The notes beneath the pieces are model-generated. The model was not told the origin of the DNA. It worked only from the letters and a program-made list of their open reading frames with translations, and made no database searches. From Haloarchaeobius salinus (GTDB taxonomy: Archaea > Halobacteriota > Halobacteria > Halobacteriales > Natrialbaceae), in the NCBI RefSeq assembly GCF_024464185.1, contig NZ_JANHAU010000007.1, forward strand, positions 154,146 to 218,145: DNA of 64,000 nt. The letters run 5' to 3'. This document shows, in pieces, positions 32,965 through 43,295 of the stretch. Made by a program: the position numbers and the translations under genes. Numbering within the stretch: position 1 is the stretch's first letter; the number at the start of each line of letters is the position of its first letter.

Positions 32965-33960
32965 ATGGTTGCAACTGAAGCGACGCCACTGTTTCTCGCA
33001 GGGGATGACATCGCAGAGTACCTTGAGCCGGAACGTTGCATTGAGGCCACGATCGACGCGTTCGAAGACAGGGGCCGGGGCGGTGATGCAGCACCACGAC
33101 TCTCGCTTCGTCGAGACGACCCCGTCGGGAAGCTGGACAGCTATTTCGCGCTCCTTCCGCGAGAGGGCGTTATGGGTGGGTACGTGTATGCCGCCGGGTT
33201 CACCTCAGGGGGCCCCTGGTTTCTTACTCCGCTGTTTGACGCCGAGAGCGGGAAACCTCTCGCGTTGATCGACGGAGCGGCGATGAATCCACCGAAGACC
33301 GCCGCTGCTGGTGCGGTTGGCATTGATGCGCTCGCTCGCGAGGATGCGAACACGCTCGCGATATTTGGCTCCGGGGGGCAGGCTGCCGCACAGCTCAGGG
33401 CCGCCGCGCATGTCCGGGACCTCGACGCGGTGAGAGTGTACTCGCCGACGCCCGAGAACCGCGCTACGTTCGCCTCGGAGTTCGACGAGGCGTTGGACGC
33501 GGCTGTCGAGGCTGTCGAATCACCCGCAGCGGCGTTGGACGCGGCCGACATCGTCATTACGGCAACGCGTTCGCCCGACCCAGTGTTCGATGGGGCGCTC
33601 CTCGAACCTGGGACCCACGTCACGGCGATGGGTCAGTACTCCCCGTACAGTCGCGAACTCGACTCCGAGACTATCGCCCGCTCCCGGTATGTGCCCGACC
33701 TGCGTGCACGGGCATTCCAAGACGCCGGCTCTTTCCTCGCCGCAAAGGATGCTGGTGTCGTCACTGACGCGCACGTCCACGCTGAGATCGGTGAGGTCAT
33801 CGCCGGGAAGGTGCCTGGCAGGACGGATTCCGAACAAATCACCGTCTTTGACAGCGGTGGCACCGGCATTGAGACCGTCGCTGTCGCGAACATGTTGTAC
33901 CAGCGCGCAGAGGAGGCTGGAGCCGGCCAACGGCTCTCTTTCGAACCGCTCAGCTACTGA
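32965..33960 (+). CDS. Ornithine cyclodeaminase / mu-crystallin family protein
   Basis: 331 residues from the ATG at 32965. Rossmann motif LAIFGSGGQAAAQLRAAA, IVITATRSPDPVF and the N-terminal dimer domain with DSYFALLPREG match the OCD/CRYM family (cyclodeaminases, ketimine reductases, alanine or opine dehydrogenases). It starts 70 bp after the binding-protein gene and may be co-transcribed. An imine- or amino-acid-related reaction is likely. Confidence 0.9.
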   Translation: MVATEATPLFLAGDDIAEYLEPERCIEATIDAFEDRGRGGDAAPRLSLRRDDPVGKLDSYFALLPREGVMGGYVYAAGFTSGGPWFLTPLFDAESGKPLALIDGAAMNPPKTAAAGAVGIDALAREDANTLAIFGSGGQAAAQLRAAAHVRDLDAVRVYSPTPENRATFASEFDEALDAAVEAVESPAAALDAADIVITATRSPDPVFDGALLEPGTHVTAMGQYSPYSRELDSETIARSRYVPDLRARAFQDAGSFLAAKDAGVVTDAHVHAEIGEVIAGKVPGRTDSEQITVFDSGGTGIETVAVANMLYQRAEEAGAGQRLSFEPLSY

Positions 33961-35184
33961 CTACCAGGCCGCTTCGAGAATCTTGACGACGTCTGCGGTG
34001 GTCGGCTCGAACCCGGTCGGGCCATTCTGAAGACCGACGTCCTGCGTAATTGCGTTGGCGATCTCGGGTAAAGCGGCCCGTTCGACCCCCTCGACGGGTT
34101 TGAGGCCGTCGGGCAAGTCGAGCGCGTCGCGGATAGCCCTGACACGCTCGACGACGGCAGCGGCCGGATTCGTCGCGTCGGTCACGCCGAACGCTCTGGC
34201 AAGCGGCGTCACTTCGACGATGTCACGAGTGAATAGGTGCCGGAGAACATGTGGGGCGACGATTCCGTGGACGGCGCCTTGCTGGATCGGGTACCGTCGG
34301 GAGATGATGTGCCCGAACGCGTGAATAATGTTGTATTTGTTGGCATTTGCAACCGGGTCAATCAACCCGTAGGAGGTTAGGTATACGCCGACAGCGGCTG
34401 CACCCAGCGTATCGTGGTCGGCGTCCGCGAGTCGTGGTAGCGTGTTGTCGAGAATGCGTAGTCCATGAATTGCGACGGCGTCGGTAAGTGGATTCGCGTG
34501 CCTGGAGTACAACATCTCGATTCCGTGGTCCATCCCGTTCATAGCCGAGGCGGTTAGGATGCGTTCCGGCGTGCTCGCGAGGAGCTCCGGATCGTAAAAT
34601 AGTGCTTGTGGAACGACTTTCGGGTCATAGATTGGTCCTTCACGAACCCCCCCGTCATCATCTGTGGCGGGGTAGTTCACCCCCGCGGCACTGGTTAGTT
34701 CGGCACCCGAGTACGTTGTCGGGACCGCGAATACGGGTGGTTTCGGTTCGTCGAGTGTGGGGAACTCAACGGTCCCGTCCGCGCCGACCTGCGCGTGGAA
34801 AGACCGCGGCTCGCCGTCTTCTGCAGCGACGACACTCATCGCGCGGGCTACGTCCATACTGCTGCCGCCGCCCAGTGTGAGGAGGCCATCGGCGTCGACT
34901 GCCTCCATCCGCTTAACGCCTGCCAGCACGGTGTCGATTGACTTCTCCGGCGTCGTCTCTGCGAAGACGCCCGCGAGACGGTCACCGGCACCTTCGGTGA
35001 CGGGGTCGATCACAGCGGGCGTCTTACCGACCGTTTTCCCAGTAACGACCAGTGCCCGCTCGACGTCCGCACGAGCGAGCACGGTCTCGATACTTTCGAC
35101 ACAGCCAGCACCGTACCGGACAGTACTCGGTCCGTACGCGTACTCGAACTCTTTGGGTACATTAATCTCAAGAGGCGTCGTCAT
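33961..35184 (-). CDS. Iron-containing alcohol dehydrogenase family protein
   Basis: 407 residues from the ATG at 35184. Type III ADH features: GGGSSMDVARA for the cofactor, and metal ligands in GMDHGIEMLYSR and IIHAFGHIISRRYPIQQGAVH. The family includes maleylacetate reductases and 1,2-propanediol or lactaldehyde reductases. The gene converges with the cyclodeaminase-like gene end to end (adjacent stops) and diverges from the MDR gene at 35333. Confidence 0.92.
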   Translation of the reverse strand: MTTPLEINVPKEFEYAYGPSTVRYGAGCVESIETVLARADVERALVVTGKTVGKTPAVIDPVTEGAGDRLAGVFAETTPEKSIDTVLAGVKRMEAVDADGLLTLGGGSSMDVARAMSVVAAEDGEPRSFHAQVGADGTVEFPTLDEPKPPVFAVPTTYSGAELTSAAGVNYPATDDDGGVREGPIYDPKVVPQALFYDPELLASTPERILTASAMNGMDHGIEMLYSRHANPLTDAVAIHGLRILDNTLPRLADADHDTLGAAAVGVYLTSYGLIDPVANANKYNIIHAFGHIISRRYPIQQGAVHGIVAPHVLRHLFTRDIVEVTPLARAFGVTDATNPAAAVVERVRAIRDALDLPDGLKPVEGVERAALPEIANAITQDVGLQNGPTGFEPTTADVVKILEAAW

Positions 35185-35332
35185 GTACACGAGAGAACGG
35201 GTAGGAAGTATTTATATACTGCCACGGGCCGCGACGTCGAACTACTCGGGAAAGAAGTTCGTGGGCTCGCCGGCCACTACAACGAGAATTCTCAGAGTGA
35301 AGCTTTTTGACTCATCCTGCTGAATAACACCT

Positions 35333-36307
35333 ATGAAAGCGGTTAGGTACCACAAGTACGGAGACGAGTCGGTAATGGCGCTCGAGACTGTCGAGCGACC
35401 GACGACGGACGAGGACGATGTACTGGTCGAGATCGAAGCAATCGGGGTGAACCCGGTCGACGCGAAGCTGCGGGAGGGGGCATTACCGCAGAAGCAGCCG
35501 TTGCCACAAACGATGGGGACCGACCTGGCTGGGCGCGTCGTCAGCGTCGGCGGGAACGTCGATTCGTTCGACCTCGATGACAGGGTGTACGGCACCGGAT
35601 TCGGTTGGGGTGACTCCGGTACGTACGCCGAGTTCGCTGCCGTTCCAGCGGATCGGCTGGCAGCACTCCCGGACGGTGTCACGTTTACTGATGCAGCGGC
35701 GTCGGCTCTCGTCGGTGCGACTGCCTGGCAGACACTCATCAATCAAGGGAACCTCACCGTCGGGGATGCCTGTGTGATTCACGGTGGAACCGGCGGGGTC
35801 GGACACATCGCCGTCCAGATTGCAGTCGCCGCGGGCTGTCACGTCGTCGCGACGGCTAGGGGCGGGGAGCCGATCGAAACCGTAGAGCAGTTCGGCGCGG
35901 TCGGTGTCGACTACCGGTCCAACAGCCTAGGAGAAGATCTTCAGGATGCTCTCGGCGGGCGGGCAGCCGATGTTGTGCTGGAGACGAACGCTGACGCGAA
36001 CCTGGCTGCGGACCTTCGTGTCGTCGGGCGAGACAGCACGATCGCCGTCATCGGGACCGGGGGGTCGGTCGTGTTGTCGGCGACAGAGGCCCTCGATGCG
36101 ATGCTCGACCGCGTCGATCTCCGCTTCTCGTCGATAATGTCCTCGTCGAATATTCACCGGCGTGCGCTCACCCGCCTCGCGACGTTGCTGGACGCTGGTG
36201 ACGTGAGCCCGATCGTCGCAAAATCGTACCCGCTCGAAGACGCAGAATCTGCGCTCGCGCACGCACAGGCCGCGAATGTCATCGGGAAAGTGGTTATCGA
36301 CGTGTAG
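35333..36307 (+). CDS. Zinc-free MDR oxidoreductase (NADPH:quinone reductase-like)
   Basis: 324 residues. N-terminal GroES-like fold (MKAVRYHKYG, NPVDAKLREG, TMGTDLAGRVVSVG) and Rossmann motif HGGTGGVGHIAVQIAVAAG define the QOR/zeta-crystallin branch; no zinc-site cysteines are present. It reduces quinones or activated alkenes with NADPH in characterised relatives. Confidence 0.92.
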   Translation: MKAVRYHKYGDESVMALETVERPTTDEDDVLVEIEAIGVNPVDAKLREGALPQKQPLPQTMGTDLAGRVVSVGGNVDSFDLDDRVYGTGFGWGDSGTYAEFAAVPADRLAALPDGVTFTDAAASALVGATAWQTLINQGNLTVGDACVIHGGTGGVGHIAVQIAVAAGCHVVATARGGEPIETVEQFGAVGVDYRSNSLGEDLQDALGGRAADVVLETNADANLAADLRVVGRDSTIAVIGTGGSVVLSATEALDAMLDRVDLRFSSIMSSSNIHRRALTRLATLLDAGDVSPIVAKSYPLEDAESALAHAQAANVIGKVVIDV

Positions 36308-36406
36308 ACAGTCTCAAACGAGTTGAAACGCGGGACCCGGGTCGTCACTCCTCCGGCGGTCTCTGTCGGCGAAATGTATAAGTTCCCAGTGAACGCCGGT
36401 GGATGT

Positions 36407-37948
36407 ATGCGGATCGAGACACTCTTGCAGCGACGGATAGACAAAACACCAGACGCGACGTTTCTTACCTTCTCCGACTCGGAGTACACATACCGGGAGG
36501 TCGGGGTTCGCGCACGACGATACGCCAGTGCCCTCTCGTCGTACGGCATTGAGGCCGACGACAGGATTGGCGTGTTTCTGCCCAATGGCCCGTCGTTTCT
36601 GTTCACCTTCTTCGGGGCGTGCTACCTCGATGCGGTCGTCGCACCGTCGAACCCGGAGTACACGGTGCGCGAACTCGAACATTCCATCAACTTGTCGAAC
36701 CCGCGGGTGCTTGTGACGACGAGCGGCCTGTTGGATGTGGTTGAATCGGCAGCGAGCGATTCGAGCGTCGAGCGCATCCTTGTTGTCGACGACGAGAGCG
36801 AGCACGATTCCCTGCCAGCCCAGGCGTCGAGCTGCGAGCCGATCAAGTTCGATCCCGATTCTGGCGCGTCGTCGTCGGTCGCCGTCCACGTCTACACTTC
36901 CGGAACTACTGGGCCACCGAAGGCGGTTGAGGGAACCCACAACGGGTGGACCACGAGTGCCATCGACTTCCAGAAGCGGATGGGATTGACACACAAGGAT
37001 ACGCTGCTGACGTCACTGCCGTTGTTCCACGCAAACGCACAAGTCTACACGACCCTGGGTGCGGCCGCTGCCGGAGCTGAAGCAGTAATCCGCGAGAAAT
37101 TCTCCACCTCGCGCTGGTGGAAGTGGTGTCGGGAACACGGTGCGACGGAATTCAATGCTATGGGGAGCATGCTGAAGATGCTCGACAACTTGCCCGAAGC
37201 GGAAGACGACACAAATAATCCAGTCGAGTTGGTGTTTTCAGCCGGCACCCCACCAGAGCTAATCGAGCCATTCGAGGAACGGTTCGACCTGCGTGTCGTT
37301 GAGGGGTACTCCCTGAGCGAGGACCCGCTGCTGACGTTGAACCCGACTGACCCAGCGAAGCGACGGGTCGGGAGCGTCGGATTGCCACCGGCGGAGAAAG
37401 CGATTCGCGTCGTTGATGAGGACGGCAACGAGCAATCAATCGGGGAGAAAGGGGAGATAATCATGCGCTCGCCAGGATTGATGAATGGCTATCACAGCCA
37501 GCCCGAGCGGACGGCGGAGGCGATCCGCGACGGCTGGCTTTACACGGGCGATTACGGCCGGGTCGACGAAGATGGATTCGTTTACTTCCTCGATAGGAAG
37601 AAAGACATCGTTCGTCGTGGCGGCGAGAACATCTCTTCCCACGAGGTGGAGGGTGTGATCAAGTCGCTCGACGGAGTCGATGAAGTGGCGATTATCCCGA
37701 CGCCCGACGAGTTCTACGGAGAAGTGGTGAAGGCACTCGTGAGAAAGACACCGGACGCGGACCTCGCTCCGGCGGATGTCGTGGCCGCCGTTGAGGGCGA
37801 ACTCTCCTCGTTCAAAGTCCCCGAGTACGTGGAATTCGTTGAGGAGTTCCCGTACACGCCGACGGGGAAGATACAGAAGGAGAAACTCCGTGAACGCGAG
37901 CAAACGAATGAGGTCTCCCACTGGGAGCGACCGTTCGATACCTCATAG
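36407..37948 (+). CDS. Acyl-CoA synthetase (AMP-forming, ANL superfamily)
   Basis: 513 residues from the ATG at 36407. Signature motifs: YTSGTTGPPKAV (P-loop-like), VEGYSLSEDP in place of GYGxTE, YTGDYGRVDEDGFVYFLDR, KKDIVRRGGENISS and the C-terminal catalytic lysine in TGKIQKEKLRE. It should activate a carboxylic acid to its CoA thioester. The altered A5 motif (SLSE) hints at an unusual acid substrate. Confidence 0.93.
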   Translation: MRIETLLQRRIDKTPDATFLTFSDSEYTYREVGVRARRYASALSSYGIEADDRIGVFLPNGPSFLFTFFGACYLDAVVAPSNPEYTVRELEHSINLSNPRVLVTTSGLLDVVESAASDSSVERILVVDDESEHDSLPAQASSCEPIKFDPDSGASSSVAVHVYTSGTTGPPKAVEGTHNGWTTSAIDFQKRMGLTHKDTLLTSLPLFHANAQVYTTLGAAAAGAEAVIREKFSTSRWWKWCREHGATEFNAMGSMLKMLDNLPEAEDDTNNPVELVFSAGTPPELIEPFEERFDLRVVEGYSLSEDPLLTLNPTDPAKRRVGSVGLPPAEKAIRVVDEDGNEQSIGEKGEIIMRSPGLMNGYHSQPERTAEAIRDGWLYTGDYGRVDEDGFVYFLDRKKDIVRRGGENISSHEVEGVIKSLDGVDEVAIIPTPDEFYGEVVKALVRKTPDADLAPADVVAAVEGELSSFKVPEYVEFVEEFPYTPTGKIQKEKLREREQTNEVSHWERPFDTS

Positions 37949-38012
37949 TCGTCGACAGCTGAGTGTTCACCCACCAGTGCTTTTATATCGGCCTGTGTTC
38001 AGTAGTGTAGTA

Positions 38013-39014
38013 ATGCGATCGTTAAGGGTCGAGAACATCTCCGTGAGGTATGCTACCGAACGAGGCCCGCTGCTCGCGGTGGACGACGTCTCCTTTGATA
38101 TCGAGTCGGGAGAAATGTACGGTCTCGTTGGCGAATCGGGTGCAGGAAAGAGCACCGTCGGCCGCGCGATTATGCGAATGATCGAGGACCCGGGCTCGAT
38201 CACGAGCGGACGGGTTGTGTACGAGGATCGTGACATCCTCTCAGTCCCCGAAAAAGAGATGCGGACGATACGTGGGAGCGAGATATCGATGATATTCCAA
38301 GACCCACAGGCCGCGCTGAACCCAGTGTTGACCGTCGGGCAACAGCTCCGTCGGGTTCTGCGGAGCCATACTGATGAGGAGTACTCAAAGGCGGAGGAGA
38401 CTGAGGAGATCGTCAACGCCCTGGAGCGGGTCGATATTCCGGATCCAAAGTCCCGGCTCGACAGTTACCCAGTCGAGTTCAGCGGCGGGATGAGTCAGCG
38501 AGTGATGATTGCCATGGCGCTGATCAGCGACCCATCGGTTCTAATCGCCGACGAGCCGACATCAAATCTGGACGTCACGATCGAGGCGAACATTCTCGAT
38601 TTACTCGAGGACCTACAGGAGCGCGAAGATCTAACGATTTTACTAATCACTCACAACATGGGAGTCGTTGCCCAGCACTGCGACCGGATCGGTGTCATGT
38701 ACTCAGGGAAACTAGTCGAGGAAGGGGACGTAACCGACGTATTCGAGCACCCTGGACACCCCTATACGCGGGACCTTGTCGGATGTGTACCGCGACCCGA
38801 TAAGGCGGGTCGTGGCCAGCTCCCGACGATTGAGGGGACAATGCCGACACCTATCGATTTGCCGGACGCGTGTTACTTCGCCCCCCGCTGTTCGTTCGCC
38901 GACGAACAATGCTGGAAGGAAGCCCCCGGAACAGAGACTGTTCTAGACGATCAGACGCATCAGAGTGCATGCCACTTTCGCGAGGAGGTGACCAATGTCG
39001 AAAACAACGCTTGA
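38013..39014 (+). CDS. ABC transporter ATP-binding protein, DppD type
   Basis: 333 residues. Start at ATG 38013, about 30 bp after TTTTATATC, so probably leaderless and the head of the DFBC operon. Walker A GESGAGKST, Q-loop FQDPQAALNP, signature FSGGMSQR, Walker B LIADEP and LITHN are intact. The C-terminal oligopeptide-transporter domain has CYFAPRCSFADEQC. The 3' end overlaps the next gene by 20 bp. Confidence 0.94.
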   Translation: MRSLRVENISVRYATERGPLLAVDDVSFDIESGEMYGLVGESGAGKSTVGRAIMRMIEDPGSITSGRVVYEDRDILSVPEKEMRTIRGSEISMIFQDPQAALNPVLTVGQQLRRVLRSHTDEEYSKAEETEEIVNALERVDIPDPKSRLDSYPVEFSGGMSQRVMIAMALISDPSVLIADEPTSNLDVTIEANILDLLEDLQEREDLTILLITHNMGVVAQHCDRIGVMYSGKLVEEGDVTDVFEHPGHPYTRDLVGCVPRPDKAGRGQLPTIEGTMPTPIDLPDACYFAPRCSFADEQCWKEAPGTETVLDDQTHQSACHFREEVTNVENNA

Positions 39015-40002
39015 ATCAGACCAGAGAGCGGTGCTGGAGGTCGAGAACCTCCAGAAGTACTTCACGAGCGGCGGTCGCATTGATCGCATCTTCGGTGAGC
39101 AAAAGACTATCCAGGCAGTCGAGGATGTGTCATTTCATCTCGGGAAGAATGAGACGCTGGCCCTTATCGGCGAGAGCGGCTGTGGCAAGAGCACCGTCGC
39201 GAAGACGCTGATTGGTATCCATGAGCCGACCGAAGGGGAAATCAGATTTAAAGGAGAACTGATGACCCCTGAGAAGGTCAGGACGAGTCCGATTCAGTTG
39301 ATCTTCCAGGATGCTTCTGAGTCGCTGAATCAGAAGAAGACGGTCGGGAGTATTCTGGCGACACCGCTGAAACTGAACGGCAACAACAATACGAACGAAA
39401 GAATCAATGAACTACTGACAAAGGTCGGGCTTGATCCAAGCGTAAAGAACCGCCATCCCGGAACGTTTAGCGGAGGACAGAAACAGCGTATCGCCATCGC
39501 GCGAGCACTTGCAAGCGATCCTGAGCTACTCATCGCTGACGAACCAGTCAGCGGTCTAGACGTGAGTGTTCAAGCGAAGATCATCAATCTACTTGATAAA
39601 TTGACTAGCGAGATGGGTGTCTCGCTTCTGGTTATCTCTCATAATCTAGGTGTTGTTCGCACGATCTCTGACCGAGTCCATATCATGTACATGGGAGAGA
39701 TTGTTGAAAAAGGAGATACAGAAGACGTGTTCGAGCGCCCGGCACACCCATACACGAGGGCACTGCTGTCGTCGATCCATGTCCCTGATCCGAGCATCCA
39801 AATGGAACGTGTCGAACTCCCTGGAGAACTGCCTGACCCAAGTGACCCGCCTGAAGGCTGTCGGTTCAGCACTCGTTGTCCACAGTATATCGGGAGTGTC
39901 TGTGACGAGGTTAATCCGGAACTCACCGAGAGTAGTTCGAACTCGGAGTGGCCGATTCAGGGTAACGACCACTGTTCAGCGTGCCACAAACATGATGAGT
40001 AA
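38995..40002 (+). CDS. ABC transporter ATP-binding protein, DppF type
   Basis: 335 residues. Walker A GESGCGKST, Q-loop FQDASESLNQ, signature FSGGQKQR, Walker B LIADEP, LVISHN, and the C-terminal CRFSTRCPQYIGSVC domain. Pairs with the upstream ATPase to power the peptide-type importer. Overlaps its start with the previous stop, showing translational coupling. Confidence 0.94.
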   Translation: MSKTTLESDQRAVLEVENLQKYFTSGGRIDRIFGEQKTIQAVEDVSFHLGKNETLALIGESGCGKSTVAKTLIGIHEPTEGEIRFKGELMTPEKVRTSPIQLIFQDASESLNQKKTVGSILATPLKLNGNNNTNERINELLTKVGLDPSVKNRHPGTFSGGQKQRIAIARALASDPELLIADEPVSGLDVSVQAKIINLLDKLTSEMGVSLLVISHNLGVVRTISDRVHIMYMGEIVEKGDTEDVFERPAHPYTRALLSSIHVPDPSIQMERVELPGELPDPSDPPEGCRFSTRCPQYIGSVCDEVNPELTESSSNSEWPIQGNDHCSACHKHDE

Positions 40003-40082
40003 AATGACCGAAAACTACATATCGATAGCGAGAGTCGGTATCAACGACCCCAATAAAGCAGACAACTCCACGAGGTAAAAGT

Positions 40083-41042
40083 ATGGCACGTAGTCTCAAA
40101 GCACTCTTAATTCGGCGGCTATTGCTCACGATCCCCATACTGTTTGGGGTGTCAGTACTGGCTTTCATCTTCGTTGCGTTTGCCCCGCAGTCACCGGCAA
40201 TCGCCAGGCTCCAGACGACAAATCCTGAGGCGATTGCGCAGCTGGAGGAATCTATGGGGCTGAACCGCCCGTTGCATGTACAGTACGTCGACTGGTTGAC
40301 GAGCGTACTCACTGGGGACCTAGGCCAGTCCCTTGTCAAGGATCAACAGGTAAGCACCCTGCTGTATGACCGCATAGTGATTTCAGGCCAGCTCGCCATC
40401 TTTGCTGTCGTGTGGATGGTTATTTTGGCCGGGTCCCTCGGGTTTATTTCCGCATTCAACCGGAATAAAATCCAGGACCATATTGCTCGCGTGTACGCAG
40501 TGTTGGGAATCTCAGTTCCTGATTTCGTTGTAGGCATCCTCCTGCTTCTGATTTTCGCCGTCCATCTTGAGTGGCTGCCGGCCGGCGGATTCGTCCCATT
40601 GAGCGAAGGCGTTGGAACGTATCTTAAACATATGATATTGCCGTCTTATACGGTTGGATTCCTGTTCACGGCGATCGTCATGCGGATGTTCAGAGGCGAT
40701 CTCCTCGAGATGATGAACAAAGAACACGTGAAAGCTGCGAAGGCGATGGGAGTCCCCAGATACAAGGTCGTGCTTCAAGATATCACGAAGCCTGCGGTAA
40801 TCCCAACTCTGACCACGATCGGCATGTCGATCTCGATTCTGATCTCTGGCGTCGTCATCACTGAGATAGTGTTCGCAATCCCAGGACTGGGACGGCTTCT
40901 CGTGAATGCCGTCTTCGATGGTGACTTCACTATTATTCAGGGGGCAGTCCTAATCATCGCGCTAGTCTTCGTCACTGCGAACCTCGTAGTGGACGTCCTG
41001 TACTACTATCTCGATCCGCGCATTCGAATGAGAGGTGACTGA
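40083..41042 (+). CDS. ABC transporter permease, DppB type
   Basis: 319 residues with six hydrophobic segments. The N-terminal RRLLLTIPILFGVSVLAFIF and the loop EHVKAAKAMGVPRYKV (EAA coupling loop) are typical. Large periplasm-facing loop AIAQLEESMGLNRPLHVQYV follows the first helix as in DppB. 80 bp separate it from the ATPase gene. Confidence 0.94.
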   Translation: MARSLKALLIRRLLLTIPILFGVSVLAFIFVAFAPQSPAIARLQTTNPEAIAQLEESMGLNRPLHVQYVDWLTSVLTGDLGQSLVKDQQVSTLLYDRIVISGQLAIFAVVWMVILAGSLGFISAFNRNKIQDHIARVYAVLGISVPDFVVGILLLLIFAVHLEWLPAGGFVPLSEGVGTYLKHMILPSYTVGFLFTAIVMRMFRGDLLEMMNKEHVKAAKAMGVPRYKVVLQDITKPAVIPTLTTIGMSISILISGVVITEIVFAIPGLGRLLVNAVFDGDFTIIQGAVLIIALVFVTANLVVDVLYYYLDPRIRMRGD

Positions 41043-41043
41043 T

Positions 41044-42009
41044 ATGAGTACCAAAGACAACACTGAGCGAGATTTCGTCCAGAAACGGAGGGAACAGTTC
41101 GAATCCGAAACTGAGGAGTACAGGAGTGAATTACAGACGCTCCTGCACCACTTCCGGCACGATTTGCTCGGTGTGGGTGCGCTTGTATTACTGGGGGTTG
41201 TCCTATTAGTGACAATAATCGGTCCGTTTCTGCTCCCCCGGGGAGCGATTGAGCAGAATTATGGCTCAATCCGCGCACCGCCAGGGGCGGAGTTTCTTCT
41301 CGGTGCGGACCAGCTTGGACGGTCTGTGCTGTCGCGGGTAGTCGTCGGTGGCCGTTACTCGATTGCTATCGGCATCCTATCTGTGCTGTTCGCAGGGACG
41401 CTCGGGACTGCGATTGGAGGCGTCGCCGGCTACACCGATCGCGAGTGGCTGGACGAGGTGTTCATGCGCAGCATGGACGTCATCATGTCGTTTCCCGCCA
41501 TCGTAATGGGAATTGCCGTAATGGGAATCTTCGGGAACGACGCAATCTCGATCGGTCCCGTAGAGTTGACGAACTTTTGGAAGCTAATCCTGATTATCGG
41601 CGTGATCTACATGCCCAGGTTCGCCCGTATTACGCGGGGTGCGGTGCTTCAGGAGAAGGGGAAGAGCTACGTTTTACTCTCCCGGATTGAAGGAGCATCC
41701 CATGCCCACGTATTCCTCCGTGAACTCTTGCCAAATGTTCTCTCCCCGCTTCTAGTGATGTTCACATATCGGATTGGGTCAGCGATGATTCTCGCAGCTG
41801 CGCTGAGCTTCCTCGGGATTGGCATACAGCCTCCGACGCCAAGTTGGGGCAATATGCTCGCCGCCAGCCGTGATCTCATCTTCATCGACGTCTGGTGGGT
41901 GACGGTCTTCCCCGCGCTCGCCCTCGCGACGACGATTATCTGTTTCAACATCCTCGGCGACTCGGTCCGTGATGCGCTTGACCCCGATGTGGACATTCCC
42001 GAAGAATAA
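41044..42009 (+). CDS. ABC transporter permease, DppC type
   Basis: 321 residues from the ATG at 41044, 1 bp after the DppB-type stop. The N-terminus is cytoplasmic and charged, then LGVGALVLLGVVLLVTIIGP. Motifs LLGADQLGRSVLSRVVVGGR and AAALSFLGIGIQPPTPSWGN are standard for DppC. The EAA loop is somewhat degenerate (SYVLLSRIEGASHAHVFLRE), in contrast to the canonical one in DppB. Confidence 0.93.
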   Translation: MSTKDNTERDFVQKRREQFESETEEYRSELQTLLHHFRHDLLGVGALVLLGVVLLVTIIGPFLLPRGAIEQNYGSIRAPPGAEFLLGADQLGRSVLSRVVVGGRYSIAIGILSVLFAGTLGTAIGGVAGYTDREWLDEVFMRSMDVIMSFPAIVMGIAVMGIFGNDAISIGPVELTNFWKLILIIGVIYMPRFARITRGAVLQEKGKSYVLLSRIEGASHAHVFLRELLPNVLSPLLVMFTYRIGSAMILAAALSFLGIGIQPPTPSWGNMLAASRDLIFIDVWWVTVFPALALATTIICFNILGDSVRDALDPDVDIPEE

Positions 42010-42032
42010 CCTGATACCACTACCACCACCGA

Positions 42033-43295
42033 ATGGACTATTTTTCTCGGTTGGCGGTCCTGTTTGGGAAGGATTACGACATCATCGCAAATCGTGACTT
42101 TCAACTAGTTCTACTGGCGAACCTTGCAGCCCCCCTCGGGACAGCCCTGCTCTCACCGCTACTTGACTCACTTACTGCACCATTCCGTGTTTCGTCAACT
42201 GAAATCGGACTGCTCATCACCGTATTCACCGCACCGGGTATCTTCATTATCCCACTCACAGGGGCCCTCTCAGATCGATACGGACGGAAACCTATCCTGG
42301 TGTTTGGACTCGTTCTGTTTGGAGTCACCGGGTCCAGTATAGCTCTGACTGCTGATTTCCATGTCGCGCTCGCACTTCGGTTCTTCCAGGGGGCAGGTCT
42401 TGCTTGCATTACCCCGGTCCTCATCACGAGTATCGGCGACATGTACGAGGGTGGACAGGAGACCACCGGCCAGGGTCTTCGGTTTGGGGTCTCCGGTCTT
42501 ACAGCAACGGTGTTCCCCGTCCTCGCAGGGGTGCTCGTGGTGATTGCGTGGCAGTATCCGTTTTTGATTTATAGCATCGCCATCCCGATCGCAGTCGTCG
42601 TATTCCTCTGGTTCGAGGAGCCATTAGCATCGAGTGACCGCCCGATTGCGGCGCGTACGAACAACTCTGACGATCAGTACTTGTGGAAGATTCTCAAACT
42701 CCTAACCCAAGTGAAGGTCGGGGCTTTCCTCCTCGCTCGCGTTATTCCTGTGTGCATCTACATCGGATTCCTCACGTACAACTCGGTTCTCACAGTCCAG
42801 CTCCGGAGTGGAACACCGCTTCAGGCAGGAATCCTGGTAGGCGTGACAAGCATGACGTACGCACTCGTAGCGACCCAAGCCGGACGAATCAGGGACGCGC
42901 TCGACGGGATGGAAATGTCGCTCATCGCTGGAAATGCCTGTCTCGGCTTCGGTCTTATTATAGTAACTCTAACGCAAGAGTTCAGGACCGGGGTACTTGG
43001 GGCTACTCTTCTTGGTACTGGATTTGGTATTACGCTCGCCCAGTATCGAAGCACAGCCACTAAAATGGCTCCTGAGGCGTACCGTGGTGGGCTGGTCAGT
43101 ATCGCTGAGAGTATTGGCCGCATCGGGGCCACACTCACTCCTGTGGGGATTGGGGTAGTTGTCTCAGTGTTTAATCCCATACTTGGATTCCAGACTGCAG
43201 TTCAGTGGACCATGACGAGTCTCGGACTCGGCGGTGCAATACTCGGAATCACGAGTGTTCTCGTCATGTCCAACACAGTAGTTACAGAGGTTTGA
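42033..43295 (+). CDS. MFS transporter
   Basis: 420 residues, 12 hydrophobic segments. The loop 2-3 motif is GALSDRYGRKPILVFGL. It starts 23 bp after the DppC-type gene, so is likely in the same transcript, and might export a product or a toxic intermediate. Substrate not predictable from sequence. The following 270 bp (43296-43568) hold only a CTCACC-CC-GGTGAG palindrome at 43522-43535, possibly a terminator. Confidence 0.9.
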   Translation: MDYFSRLAVLFGKDYDIIANRDFQLVLLANLAAPLGTALLSPLLDSLTAPFRVSSTEIGLLITVFTAPGIFIIPLTGALSDRYGRKPILVFGLVLFGVTGSSIALTADFHVALALRFFQGAGLACITPVLITSIGDMYEGGQETTGQGLRFGVSGLTATVFPVLAGVLVVIAWQYPFLIYSIAIPIAVVVFLWFEEPLASSDRPIAARTNNSDDQYLWKILKLLTQVKVGAFLLARVIPVCIYIGFLTYNSVLTVQLRSGTPLQAGILVGVTSMTYALVATQAGRIRDALDGMEMSLIAGNACLGFGLIIVTLTQEFRTGVLGATLLGTGFGITLAQYRSTATKMAPEAYRGGLVSIAESIGRIGATLTPVGIGVVVSVFNPILGFQTAVQWTMTSLGLGGAILGITSVLVMSNTVVTEV